Assembly (NCBI GenBank): GCA_964606085.1
Contig: CAZSFD010000008.1
Location: 26,600 to 90,599 of the forward strand
Direction: 5' to 3'
Source of the DNA: CAIQJJ01 sp964606085
Lineage (GTDB): Bacteria > Chloroflexota > Anaerolineae > Anaerolineales > UBA4823
Length of the DNA: 64,000 nucleotides
Every line of letters starts with the position of its first letter. Position 1 is the stretch's first letter. This document shows, in pieces, positions 25,580 to 33,732 of the stretch. A model generated the notes under the pieces. It did no database searches and had not been told where the DNA came from. It worked only from the letters and a program-made list of their open reading frames with translations. Both the position numbers and the translations under genes were made by a program.

Positions 25580-27214
25580 ATGAGTCCACAGCATCCAAGT
25601 CACACTGGCCGTGCCGGTCTTTTGATCGTGATCGTATGTTTATTGAGCATATCCGCCTGCCGCGCCCCCACGGCCACCACCGCCCCCCCCACCAGCACAA
25701 CAGCCCTCGAACCGACGCGCACCGCTTTCATCTTGCCCACGCTGCTGCCCACACTGACGCCGCGCCCCACGCGCACGGCCACCCACACGCCCACCTTGCT
25801 GCCTACCTTCACCGCCACCGCCACACGCCCGCCAGCCACCGCGACCCCCACAGCCGATCCCAACGCCACCAACACCCCCACGCCCACCCTCGACCCCATC
25901 CGCATCTACGAGCAATCCTTTCCGCTCTGCGATAACGCCTTCCTCATTACCGGCACGCTGACCAACACCGTGCCAGGCGCACACCTGCCTGTTTTTCCGC
26001 TGCTCAACCGCGCCAACGAAACCACACTTTGGGAACCGCTGCAAGGCCTGGAATGGATCGAAGCCGAAACCGCCGGCGATGTGCGCGCCATCGCCTGCAT
26101 TCGCCAGGTTTTGCGCCAGGATGCGGTGTATGGCGACGAGACCGCCGGCTTCACCGCCCGCTGGGATATCCGCCTGGTTGCGTGGCCCGATGGCCGCCTG
26201 CTTGGCGCGGAAACCTTCTGGGGCGATGGCCCGCCGCTGCAAAATCTCACCGGCAGCACCATCATCGGCACGCTGCCGAGCCAACACCTGCTGCGCTGGC
26301 TGGCCTGCGACCTGCACCCCGCACCGACCACCATCTTGTGTGGGAGCGGCGGGCCACTGGTATTCGCGCCAGATGGCGCAGCCGTGCTGACCGCGCAGGG
26401 TGCCTGGCGCGTGGCCGATGGTGTGCGCCAGGCAGTCTATTCGGGCGTGTCTGCGCCTGGCGTGTTCGCCCTCGCACCCGATGGCAGCCTGGCAGCCAGC
26501 GCCAACGGGCGCGATATCCACCTCTGGCAGCCAGCCAGCGGCGCAGCGCAGCACATCCTCAGCGGCCATAGCGCAGCCATCACCGGCCTGGCCTTTTCGC
26601 CCGATGGCCGGTGGCTGCTTTCGGCTGGACAAGAGGGCAGTTTGCAGGTGTGGGACACGTCAACCGGCACGCGCAAGATGATTTTGGCCGAAAACATGGG
26701 CTGGCTGCAAGGCGCGGCCATTTCGCCCGATGGCCGTATGGCCGCCGCCAACGTGTGGGGCCAGCCGGGGCTGCTCTACCTGTGGGATTGGCAGGCCGCC
26801 CTGCAAGCCAGCGGCCCGCTCAACCCGCTGCAAACCATCGAAGCCAGCGAAATTTACATCAACGCCATCACCTTCTCGCCCGATAGCCTGCTGCTGGCCT
26901 CTGCCGGGCTGGATGGCAACGTGAAGCTGTGGGATGTGACCTCGGCGCTCGACCCCGCGGCCGGTGTGCGACTGGTGGGCCTGCTGCCCGATCACGCTGA
27001 TAGCGTCACCAGCCTGGCTTTCAGTCCCGATGGCAAATGGCTGGCCTCTGGCAGCGCCGACGCCAGCGTGATCGTGTGGAATGTGGCGAAAGGGATGGCG
27101 CGGCGCACTTGGCCTGGCGCACCCGAAAGCGTAACTGGCGTGGCCTGGTCGCCAGATGGCCTGTGGCTGGCCGCCAGCAGCGGCGAATTGATTCGCTGGT
27201 GGCCCAGCCCATGA
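25580..27214 (+). CDS. WD40-repeat lipoprotein
   Basis: 544 residues from ATG 25580. A signal peptide with lipobox ISAC (about residue 27) and a long Thr/Pro linker (to about residue 110) come first. A non-WD region of about 150 residues follows, then at least five WD40 repeats from about residue 290 (for example GHSAAITGLAFSPDGRW, GSLQVWDTST, SPDGKWLASGSADASV, IVWNVA). The repeats should form a partial or full propeller for protein or glycan contact outside the cell. The gene directly follows the xylanase and overlaps the radical SAM gene by four bases. Confidence 0.85.
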   Translation: MSPQHPSHTGRAGLLIVIVCLLSISACRAPTATTAPPTSTTALEPTRTAFILPTLLPTLTPRPTRTATHTPTLLPTFTATATRPPATATPTADPNATNTPTPTLDPIRIYEQSFPLCDNAFLITGTLTNTVPGAHLPVFPLLNRANETTLWEPLQGLEWIEAETAGDVRAIACIRQVLRQDAVYGDETAGFTARWDIRLVAWPDGRLLGAETFWGDGPPLQNLTGSTIIGTLPSQHLLRWLACDLHPAPTTILCGSGGPLVFAPDGAAVLTAQGAWRVADGVRQAVYSGVSAPGVFALAPDGSLAASANGRDIHLWQPASGAAQHILSGHSAAITGLAFSPDGRWLLSAGQEGSLQVWDTSTGTRKMILAENMGWLQGAAISPDGRMAAANVWGQPGLLYLWDWQAALQASGPLNPLQTIEASEIYINAITFSPDSLLLASAGLDGNVKLWDVTSALDPAAGVRLVGLLPDHADSVTSLAFSPDGKWLASGSADASVIVWNVAKGMARRTWPGAPESVTGVAWSPDGLWLAASSGELIRWWPSP

Positions 27215-28143
27215 AGGCGGCTTATCTTGCCCTGCTCGCCAACGGCCAACTGGCCGAACGCGTCCAGCAGGCGCAGGCCCTGTTTGCCTGCTGCACTTGC
27301 TGCGGGTGCAATTGCCAGGTGGATCGCGCCGTGAAGCATGGCGTTTGCCGCACCGGAATGCAGGCGCGCCTGGCCAGCTACGGCCCGCACCACGGCGAGG
27401 AAGCCCCGCTAAGCGGCTGGCGCGGCTCTGGCACGGTCTTCTTTGCTGGCTGCAACCTGCGCTGCCAATACTGCCAGAATCACGACATCAGCCAGACACG
27501 CCGCGGCGAGGCCGTGACCCCCGACCAGCTCGCCGCCATCCTGCTCCACTTGCAGGCATCCGGCTGCCACAACATCAACTTCGTTTCGCCCACGCACGTC
27601 CTCTACCCGATCCTGGCCGCGGTCGAGATCGCCGCCCGCAATGGCCTGACCCTCCCGCTGGTCTACAACACCGGCGGCTACGACACGCTCGAAGCCCTGC
27701 GCCTGCTGGAGGGCGTGGTGGATATTTACATGCCCGATATGAAATATGCCAGCGAGCGGGCTGGTCTGAATGACTCGAAGGTGCGCAACTATCCCCAGGT
27801 AAACCAGGCGGCCGTCAAAGAAATGCACCGGCAGGTGGGCGATCTGCAAACCGACGAACACGGCATTGCGCAACGCGGCCTGCTCGTGCGGCATCTGGTC
27901 TTGCCGCACGGCCTGGCGGGAACGCAAGCCGTGGTGCGCTTTTTGGCGGATGAAATTTCACCCAACACCTATGTCAATTTGATGGATCAATACCACCCGG
28001 CCTGGCTGGCGCAGCAACACCCCAAGTTAGCCCGGCGCATCACTGCCAACGAGTTTCAACAGGCCCTGGCGTGGGCGCAGCAAGCCGGCCTAGCCCGCCT
28101 GGACTACAAACATTCAATTACTGGTAGAGAAGGAGATTCTTGA
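27211..28143 (+). CDS. PflA-like radical SAM protein (COG1313 type)
   Basis: 310 residues. The radical SAM cluster is CNLRCQYC (Cys81, 85, 88). An N-terminal Cys-rich part (CCTCCGCNC and GVC, about residues 27-50) is typical of the PflA/PflX-like COG1313 group. HVLYP, YNTGGYDT and DIYMPDMKY follow as in that family. The true substrate of these proteins is unknown. The start overlaps the WD40 stop (ATGA) and the stop overlaps the LarE start, so the four genes from GH10 to LarE look co-transcribed. A full glycyl-radical enzyme is not encoded here. Confidence 0.85.
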   Translation: MKAAYLALLANGQLAERVQQAQALFACCTCCGCNCQVDRAVKHGVCRTGMQARLASYGPHHGEEAPLSGWRGSGTVFFAGCNLRCQYCQNHDISQTRRGEAVTPDQLAAILLHLQASGCHNINFVSPTHVLYPILAAVEIAARNGLTLPLVYNTGGYDTLEALRLLEGVVDIYMPDMKYASERAGLNDSKVRNYPQVNQAAVKEMHRQVGDLQTDEHGIAQRGLLVRHLVLPHGLAGTQAVVRFLADEISPNTYVNLMDQYHPAWLAQQHPKLARRITANEFQQALAWAQQAGLARLDYKHSITGREGDS

Positions 28144-28940
28144 TGGATAAAGTACAGCAACTTAAAAATATCCTCGCCGACCTGGGCAGCGTGGTGGTGG
28201 CCTATTCGGGCGGCACCGATAGCACGCTGGTTTTACGGGTAGCGCACGAGGTACTGGGCGAAAAGGCGGTAGCCGTCACGGCCGTCTCGGCCAGCCTGGC
28301 GGCGGCGGATCAGGCCGAAGCCGAAGAAATCGCCCGGCAGATCGGTGTGCGACATATTCTGATCGCCAGCGAAGAAACCGACAATCCCGCTTATCTCGCC
28401 AACACGCCCAACCGCTGCTTCTTCTGCAAAACGGAAACCTACGACAAGCTGGCCGCATACGCCCACGCCAACGGCTACGCCGCCATTGTTGATGGCAGCA
28501 ACGCCGACGATGTGAGCGACTACCGCCCCGGACGCCAGGCGGCGCGTGACCACGGCGTGCGCAGCCCACTGCTGGAGGCCGGGTTCAGCAAAGCCGACAT
28601 CCGCGCCCTGGCGAAAAGCTATGGCCTGCCCAATTGGGATAAGCCCGCCGCGGCCTGCCTGTCGTCGCGCATCCCCTACGGCACGGCCATCACCATCCCC
28701 ATGCTCAGCCAGGTGGAACGCGCCGAGGCCATGCTGCGCGGCCTGGGCATCCGCCAGTTGCGCGTGCGCCATCACGAGCAGGTGGCGCGCATCGAGGTAG
28801 AAACGGGCGATTTCGCCACCCTGCTGGCCCACCGCGACGAGGTGGTGACGGCGCTCAAGGCGGTCGGCTACGCCTACGTCACGCTCGACCTGGCCGGTTT
28901 CCGCTCAGGCAGCCTGAACGAGACGCTTGCCAAAGCATAA
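28143..28940 (+). CDS. larE: LarE-like ATP-dependent sulfur transferase
   Basis: 265 residues from ATG 28143, preceded by AGGAG. The PP-loop is YSGGTDSTL (near residue 21). The conserved Cys of LarE is present as Cys172 in AAACLSSRIPYG, and CFFCK is near residue 95. LarE adenylates and sulfurates the nickel-pincer precursor of lactate racemase-type enzymes. No larB, larC or larA is seen in this window, so either they lie elsewhere or the protein serves another NAD-derived cofactor. The gene overlaps the radical SAM gene by one base. Confidence 0.85.
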   Translation: MDKVQQLKNILADLGSVVVAYSGGTDSTLVLRVAHEVLGEKAVAVTAVSASLAAADQAEAEEIARQIGVRHILIASEETDNPAYLANTPNRCFFCKTETYDKLAAYAHANGYAAIVDGSNADDVSDYRPGRQAARDHGVRSPLLEAGFSKADIRALAKSYGLPNWDKPAAACLSSRIPYGTAITIPMLSQVERAEAMLRGLGIRQLRVRHHEQVARIEVETGDFATLLAHRDEVVTALKAVGYAYVTLDLAGFRSGSLNETLAKA

Positions 28941-28984
28941 CCAGGCACACTTATCGCGCCTGGGGCATACGCCCCTACCCGGCC

Positions 28985-29031
28985 AGAAATGATGCAGGCC
29001 CAGAAGATTGTTCTGGGCCTGCATCATTTCT
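28985..29031. terminator. Perfect 21-bp stem, bidirectional terminator
   Basis: AGAAATGATGCAGGCCCAGAA-type arms (28985-29005 and 29011-29031) with a 5-base loop. It separates the convergent larE and kinase/nucleotidyltransferase genes. A GGGGC-ATAC-GCCCC repeat lies just before it (28962-28975). Confidence 0.75.
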
Positions 29032-29045
29032 GACTATCAACCTTC

Positions 29046-30968
29046 TCACGGCTGGCTAAAGGTTTGCAGTGTTTCCAAATAATAGTGCGGCAGGCCAATG
29101 TCGTAGCGCTTGCCTTCCATCATCAGGCCGAGGAAGCCATCTTCCTGGCGCAGGCGGTCGAGGGCGGAGGTGAGTTGAAATTCGCCGCGTTCGCGCACGT
29201 TGTTCTCGATGTGTTCGCGTAAATAGTCGAACAGCTTGGGTTTGATGATGTACTGGCCAAAGACGGTGAGATACTCGCCATCGGGCAGGCCCGGCACACG
29301 CAGGTTGGTGCGGGCGTAATCGAGGGTGGGCTTTTCGGCGAACTCGGTCACATTGAGTACGGTTTCATCTTTCACCCACACGCCGGTAACGGTGCCGAAG
29401 TTGCCAATTTGCGCTTCGGGGGTGGTGCGCAGGCCGAGGATGCTGGTGCCGTGTTTCTGGTAGGCATCCATCAGTTGCCGGGCGCAGGAGACATCCCAAT
29501 TGGCGCGGTAGATGTGGTCGCCGAGCATCAGCAGGAAAGGTTCGTTGCCCACCAGTTCCGCCGCCGAGTAGACGGCGTGGCCGAAGCCCTCTTGCGTGCG
29601 CTGGATGGCGAATTTGACCCGGCGGCCCATGTCAATGATGCGGCGTGAATAATCCTGGAAGTGGCGCGGCAGTTTGTTGTAGTTTTCGATGGTGATTTGC
29701 TCGCTGAAGAAGGATTTGAACTCGTCGAGGTCGGTTTCCTGTACGATGATGATAATCTCCTCGATCCCGGCTTCGAGGGCTTCTTCCACGATCAGCAAAA
29801 TGGCCGGTTTGGCGATGCCGTCGCGATCCACAATGGGGAACAACTCCTTTTTGGTGGCCTTGCTGGCCGGGAAGAGCCGCGTGCCAAAGCCTGCCGCCGG
29901 GATGACCGCCTTGCGCACTTTCTGTTGCGGCGTGATGGTCATCTTGTAGCCGGGCATGCCCAGGTCGCGCTGCAAAATCTCGATCACGGCCTGCTGGTCA
30001 TCTTCCGAGCGGCAGATGAACTGCGCCGTACCATCGCCCTGCGAACCGACACCTTTGCCGCCCCACACATGCGGTTTGAGCGGTTCGTATTCCAAAATTT
30101 TATGCAGCACGGGCGAAGTCAGTTCTTCGGGGCAGGCCGGCTGGGCGTAGCGGTCGAAGAAGGCCTGCGCTTCGGTCATCAGCGCGCCCAGGCGTTGGGC
30201 GTCCACATTTTGTAGGGCCTGCATGGCCTGGTGAATGATACGCTTGTTGATCGGGCCGAGGAGTTCCTGCACGCCGCGCTCCACGTCGTTCTCGGCGAAA
30301 GGGTAGCAGCGATTGAGGCGATTCAAAATCTCCATCGTGTCTTTCTTGGCCTGCAAATCTACGATGACGAAGTAGAGCGGTTCGTTGACGCGTAATTCTT
30401 CCGTCTCCAGGCGGTCGCCGTCGAAGGTCATCAGCACCGGGCGGTTGCCGAAGGCGCAGCCCTGGTCGAGGCGGCCACAACGGGAGGGCGTGGTGATCTC
30501 GCCCTGGTAGGCCATTTCCATCTCGCCGCGCACGGTCAGCTTGAGGTCGTACACGCGGTTGAAGGCACGCGCCGCCAGCACACAGATCGCCGCCGACGAC
30601 GAAAGGCCCTTCTTGACGGGCAGGTCAGTTTTGTAGTTGTCAATCACCAGGCCGCGCACGTGGTAGTTGATCAACGCCTGGTAGGCCACACCGGCGATAT
30701 AGCTCCAGAAACCACCTTTTTGGGCTTCTTCCATGAGCGTTTTCGGCTCCATGGGGATTTCATACGGCCCTTCGCGCCTGCCGTCAGGCGTGTTAGAAGT
30801 GAGAATGAGCGATGTGGGGTGCGGCGCGACCTCGGCGTAAATGCCCTGGTCGGTGCCGGTGATCAGGCTGTAGCCTTTCTCGATGTCGGCGTTGATGCGC
30901 CGGTAGCCGCCGGCCCAGTCGGAATGTTCACCAAGCAGGCAGATACGCCCGGGGACGAAGAGTTTCAT
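29046..30968 (-). CDS. GHMP sugar-1-kinase / NDP-sugar pyrophosphorylase fusion
   Basis: 640 residues. The first about 340 residues are a GHMP kinase: PGRICLLGEHSDW at the start and the ATP loop PVKKGLSSSAA near residue 118. The rest (from KAVIPAAGFGTRLFP near residue 351) is a GalU-like nucleotidyltransferase with GDHIYRANWD and a FAEKP motif. One protein could therefore phosphorylate a free sugar at C1 and convert the phosphate to a UDP- (or dTDP/GDP-) sugar. This parallels the FKP fucose salvage enzyme but in the reverse domain order and from different families. The sugar is unknown; galactose, glucuronate, arabinose or fucose are candidates. Confidence 0.85.
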   Translation of the reverse strand: MKLFVPGRICLLGEHSDWAGGYRRINADIEKGYSLITGTDQGIYAEVAPHPTSLILTSNTPDGRREGPYEIPMEPKTLMEEAQKGGFWSYIAGVAYQALINYHVRGLVIDNYKTDLPVKKGLSSSAAICVLAARAFNRVYDLKLTVRGEMEMAYQGEITTPSRCGRLDQGCAFGNRPVLMTFDGDRLETEELRVNEPLYFVIVDLQAKKDTMEILNRLNRCYPFAENDVERGVQELLGPINKRIIHQAMQALQNVDAQRLGALMTEAQAFFDRYAQPACPEELTSPVLHKILEYEPLKPHVWGGKGVGSQGDGTAQFICRSEDDQQAVIEILQRDLGMPGYKMTITPQQKVRKAVIPAAGFGTRLFPASKATKKELFPIVDRDGIAKPAILLIVEEALEAGIEEIIIIVQETDLDEFKSFFSEQITIENYNKLPRHFQDYSRRIIDMGRRVKFAIQRTQEGFGHAVYSAAELVGNEPFLLMLGDHIYRANWDVSCARQLMDAYQKHGTSILGLRTTPEAQIGNFGTVTGVWVKDETVLNVTEFAEKPTLDYARTNLRVPGLPDGEYLTVFGQYIIKPKLFDYLREHIENNVRERGEFQLTSALDRLRQEDGFLGLMMEGKRYDIGLPHYYLETLQTFSQP

Positions 30969-30974
30969 GGGAAA

Positions 30975-31400
30975 TTATCCTTTCAATTCATGGAGGTATT
31001 CGGCAATGGCTTGGGCAAACAGTTCAAAATCCCCCAGGTCATTTTGCAGGTATTGGTAGACGCGTTGCAAATCAACTTCCAGGTACAGATGCACTAACAC
31101 GTTGCGAAATTTTGCCATACCGGCCAGTTTGCGAGCAAATTCAGAGGTAATTACGCCAACATCGGCCAGCCTGGGAAATATTTCACGATATTCACCAGGT
31201 ACTTCAACCGACAAATCAGCCAGAATGATGCTGGCAATATCCAACGCGGCTTGAATGGCTACTTGAAACTCACGCTCCGCCGCGCCGTGCAAAATATGAT
31301 CATGGGCAAATTCATCATACGACAATGTTCGAAGCTGCTTCAAGACGCTCACGCATTGCGCGATAGTGCTCAAGCGCGCCACGATGGGGGTTGTATCCAT
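30975..31400 (-). CDS. HepT-like HEPN toxin
   Basis: 141 residues from ATG 31400. It is an all-helical HEPN (DUF86) protein with the RNase motif R-x4-H-x-Y intact: Arg99, His104, Tyr106 in RNVLVHLY. Known HepT proteins are RNases silenced when the partner MntA adenylylates the Tyr. The start lies inside the upstream MntA gene with an overlap of 86 bases, so the two are coupled. The gene ends 6 bases before the fusion kinase gene on the same strand. Its composition is more AT-rich than the neighbours, suggesting acquisition. Confidence 0.85.
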   Translation of the reverse strand: MDTTPIVARLSTIAQCVSVLKQLRTLSYDEFAHDHILHGAAEREFQVAIQAALDIASIILADLSVEVPGEYREIFPRLADVGVITSEFARKLAGMAKFRNVLVHLYLEVDLQRVYQYLQNDLGDFELFAQAIAEYLHELKG

Positions 31401-31830
31401 GTAAAAGTTCTCCCTGGCGAGCTTTTGCCAAAATGGCCTGCTCATGCCGTTCTAAAATGGGCTTGAAATCCAGGTAGGCATTGACGACTTTGAGTTGATA
31501 AGCAATCCGTTGGTTATGATCGCGGCAAAATAACAACTTACCATCTCGCAAGACGCGATATTGCAGCGCAAGGGGCGCACGATTCAGAATGGCCACATCC
31601 ACATCATTGACGCGCAGCGCCCCCATCACATCATCCATGATTGCCATGCGAACATCGAAACAGGTATTTTCATCAGGCTGGCCTGACAACAACATCGCGA
31701 CATCCACGTCCGAATGGACATTCGCTGTGCCACGCGCTTGCGATCCAAACAAATAAGCCAGGATCACCTGGGAGTTTGCAGCAAGTGCATCGGTCAGCAG
31801 GGGTTGAATGCGGGAAAAATCGAGCATCAT
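31315..31830 (-). CDS. MntA-like nucleotidyltransferase antitoxin
   Basis: 171 residues. It has the minimal nucleotidyltransferase motif FGSQARG (Gly29-Ser30) followed by SDVDVAML (Asp41, Asp43), with a third Asp in VNDVDVAIL. It should transfer AMP to the partner HepT and stop its RNase activity, as in the Shewanella MntA/HepT pair. A GGTATAAT extended -10 box (31851-31846 on the minus strand) begins 15 bases upstream, so the leader is very short. It comes first in the pair, as is common for the antitoxin. Confidence 0.85.
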   Translation of the reverse strand: MMLDFSRIQPLLTDALAANSQVILAYLFGSQARGTANVHSDVDVAMLLSGQPDENTCFDVRMAIMDDVMGALRVNDVDVAILNRAPLALQYRVLRDGKLLFCRDHNQRIAYQLKVVNAYLDFKPILERHEQAILAKARQGELLHGYNPHRGALEHYRAMRERLEAASNIVV

Positions 31831-31845
31831 GGAACACCGGATTGG

Positions 31846-31854
31846 ATTATACCA
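31846..31854 (-). promoter_or_regulatory. Extended -10 promoter of mntA-hepT
   Basis: On the minus strand TGGTATAAT (31854-31846) is a TGnTATAAT extended -10 box. The mRNA would start near 31839, about nine bases before the ATG. Confidence 0.6.
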
Positions 31855-31987
31855 GCCCTAAAGATTGGCTTTTTGGGCGAGATATACCCAGGTTCGGGGG
31901 TAAAATTGCCCCCTGGCAAGGTCAAGTCTCTGTTAAAATTGAACCTATGTTCTGAAAATTGTAAACGACTTTAAATGCCCACTGGTT

Positions 31988-32959
31988 ATGAATAAAATTT
32001 ACTTTGGCGATAATTTAACCATCCTCCAAACTTTGCCCGATGAGTCGGTTGATTTAATTTACATTGATCCGCCGTTTAATACCGGAAAAGCGCAATCTCT
32101 GAAATCCATAAAAACCGCGCGAAGCGCAAACGGAGATCGAAAGGGTTTTCAGGGTAACTCCTATCAGACGATTACCATTGGGACGAAGTCGTATCCGGAT
32201 TCATTCAAGGGAAATGTTAAAGGGCAAATTCATCAGGAGCAAGAGCTGGCTTATCGTGTACTGGCCCCTGACGCGAGCATATACTTTCTCGAAGAATTTC
32301 TTCGGCCCAGGTTGATGGAAGCCTATCGTATCCTAAAACCGCACGGGAGCTTGTATTTTCACATAGATTATCGCGAGGTTCACTATTGTAAAATTTTACT
32401 AGACCAAATTTTCGGAAGGGAAAGTTTTATCAACGAAATTATCTGGGCTTATGATTTCGGCGGCAAAGCCAAAACCAAATGGCCCGCCAAACACGATAAC
32501 ATTCTTTTTTATGCCAAGGAGCCTTCCAACTATTTTTTCAACAGCGCGGCGGTCGATCGCGAAGCGTATATGGCCCCCGGATTGGTTGGCCCCGAAAAAG
32601 CCGAACGAGGAAAATTGCCCACAGATACCTGGTGGCATACCATTGTGGGTACAAATAGTAAGGAGAGAACCGGCTATCCCACGCAAAAACCAATGGGGGT
32701 GATTAAACGCATTCTTCAAGCATCATCGTATCCTGGCAATACAATTCTTGACTTCTTTGCTGGCAGCGGCACAGTGGGGGAAGCATGTCTGAAACTTGAT
32801 CGAGAGTTTATTCTTATAGATAATAATCCAGCATCTTTAGAAGTGATGGCGAGAAGATTTACTGGGATTATGGGAATTGAATGGATTGGCTTCGATCCCC
32901 GGCCACACCAGGTAAAAGCATCGGAAAGCAAAAGTGAACCAAAAATCCCCGCTGACTGA
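31988..32959 (+). CDS. Orphan beta-type DNA methyltransferase (N6-adenine or N4-cytosine)
   Basis: 323 residues. DPPFNTG (residues 27-33) is motif IV; the SAM-binding motif I DFFAGSGTVGEA comes near the C-terminus (about 252-263), which is the beta-class order. GYPTQKP (motif X region) is also present. No restriction enzyme is encoded beside it. The gene is clearly more AT-rich than its surroundings and ends inside a strong terminator, so it is probably acquired. Solitary methylases of this kind may regulate replication or expression; target sequence unknown. It lies divergent to the mntA-hepT pair. Confidence 0.88.
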   Translation: MNKIYFGDNLTILQTLPDESVDLIYIDPPFNTGKAQSLKSIKTARSANGDRKGFQGNSYQTITIGTKSYPDSFKGNVKGQIHQEQELAYRVLAPDASIYFLEEFLRPRLMEAYRILKPHGSLYFHIDYREVHYCKILLDQIFGRESFINEIIWAYDFGGKAKTKWPAKHDNILFYAKEPSNYFFNSAAVDREAYMAPGLVGPEKAERGKLPTDTWWHTIVGTNSKERTGYPTQKPMGVIKRILQASSYPGNTILDFFAGSGTVGEACLKLDREFILIDNNPASLEVMARRFTGIMGIEWIGFDPRPHQVKASESKSEPKIPAD

Positions 32960-32973
32960 GGCGGGGATTTTTT
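32941..32973 (+). terminator. Rho-independent terminator of the methyltransferase gene
   Basis: AAAAATCCCCGC pairs with GCGGGGATTTTTT around an 8-base loop that contains the stop codon of the gene. Confidence 0.9.
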
Positions 32974-32985
32974 ACAACAGTCGTT

Positions 32986-33033
32986 GTGGCGCAAATCTTT
33001 GATTTGCGCTCGCAAGTCAGAGACTTGCGCCAC
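32986..33033. repeat. GTGGCGCAAA double-hairpin repeat, copy 1
   Basis: GTGGC starts a 48-base element made of two hairpins: GCGCAAATC-TTT-GATTTGCGC and CGCAAGTC-AGA-GACTTGCG, ending CTTGCGCCAC. Its ends are inverted repeats of one another. Copy 2 is at 62635-62700. Both lie at the junction of convergent genes. Confidence 0.75.
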
Positions 33034-33046
33034 AGGGCATTACTTA

Positions 33047-33616
33047 TTATCTGACAAGTTTCCAGGCGCCTGGCAGCAGGAATGCTGCAATTCCCGCTTT
33101 GAGCATGTCACCCACGATGAACGGCATCACGCCCAACGCCAGGGCTTTTTGCGCCCCCACGAAAGCAGCCAGCCAGGCCGCTCCGCAGGCATAGATCACC
33201 AGCGAACCGGCGATGAACGGCACGAGGGCGGTGCGCCAGCTGCGTTCCAGGCCACGCTCGCACAGCAGGCCAACGACGTAGGCTGCGGCGATGAAGCCAA
33301 GCAGATAGCCGCCGGTAGCGCCCAGCAGGTGCGCCGGGCCAGCGCCGCCGCCAGCGAAGAACGGCAGGCCGAGCGCACCTTCAGCCACGTACAGCGCCAG
33401 GGCCGCCGCGCCGCGCTTCGCGCCGAGCAGCGCACCGATCAGCAGCACACCGAGCGTTTGCCCGGTGAGCGGCACGGGCGTGAACGGCAGGGCAACTTTC
33501 ACCTGGGCCAGCAGCGCCACGAACAGGCTGCCTGCGGCAATCAGCATCAGGTCGCGTGCCAGGGGGTGCAGGCGGGGGAACAGGCGGTTGGAAAGGGTGG
33601 GGACGAGAGTGGTCAT
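33047..33616 (-). CDS. bioY: BioY biotin transporter (ECF S component)
   Basis: 189 residues, almost entirely hydrophobic with about six TM helices. PVPLTGQTLGVLL and YVAEGALGLPFFAGGGAG are the BioY signatures. It binds biotin in the membrane and works with the general ECF module or alone. GGAG stands before the ATG. No biotin biosynthesis genes are nearby. A hairpin repeat (33673-33705) lies in its upstream region and a double-hairpin repeat (32986-33033) after its end. Confidence 0.93.
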   Translation of the reverse strand: MTTLVPTLSNRLFPRLHPLARDLMLIAAGSLFVALLAQVKVALPFTPVPLTGQTLGVLLIGALLGAKRGAAALALYVAEGALGLPFFAGGGAGPAHLLGATGGYLLGFIAAAYVVGLLCERGLERSWRTALVPFIAGSLVIYACGAAWLAAFVGAQKALALGVMPFIVGDMLKAGIAAFLLPGAWKLVR

Positions 33617-33672
33617 GGGGAAAACTCCGGGAAAAGGGGATCGTGGGAGCGTTAGTGGTTATTTGTTATGCG

Positions 33673-33705
33673 ATCCTCGTTATGCGATATTCGAATAACG
33701 AGGAT
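33673..33705. repeat. Perfect 11-bp hairpin upstream of bioY
   Basis: ATCCTCGTTAT (33673-33683) and ATAACGAGGAT (33695-33705) with an 11-base AT-rich loop (GCGATATTCGA). It shares GCGATATTCG and CGAATAACGA with the insert in the GH94 gene. Confidence 0.65.
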
Positions 33706-33732
33706 TGAGTATAGCTTCCCAAATAACACTCA

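Noticed and set aside
25580..25905. Direct repeats in the Thr/Pro linker DNA, and similar ones at 24450-24600, 48150-48320 and 56340-56520
   Set aside because: They encode the PTxTPT linkers of lipoproteins and secreted proteins and are explained by protein composition, not by a CRISPR or mobile repeat.
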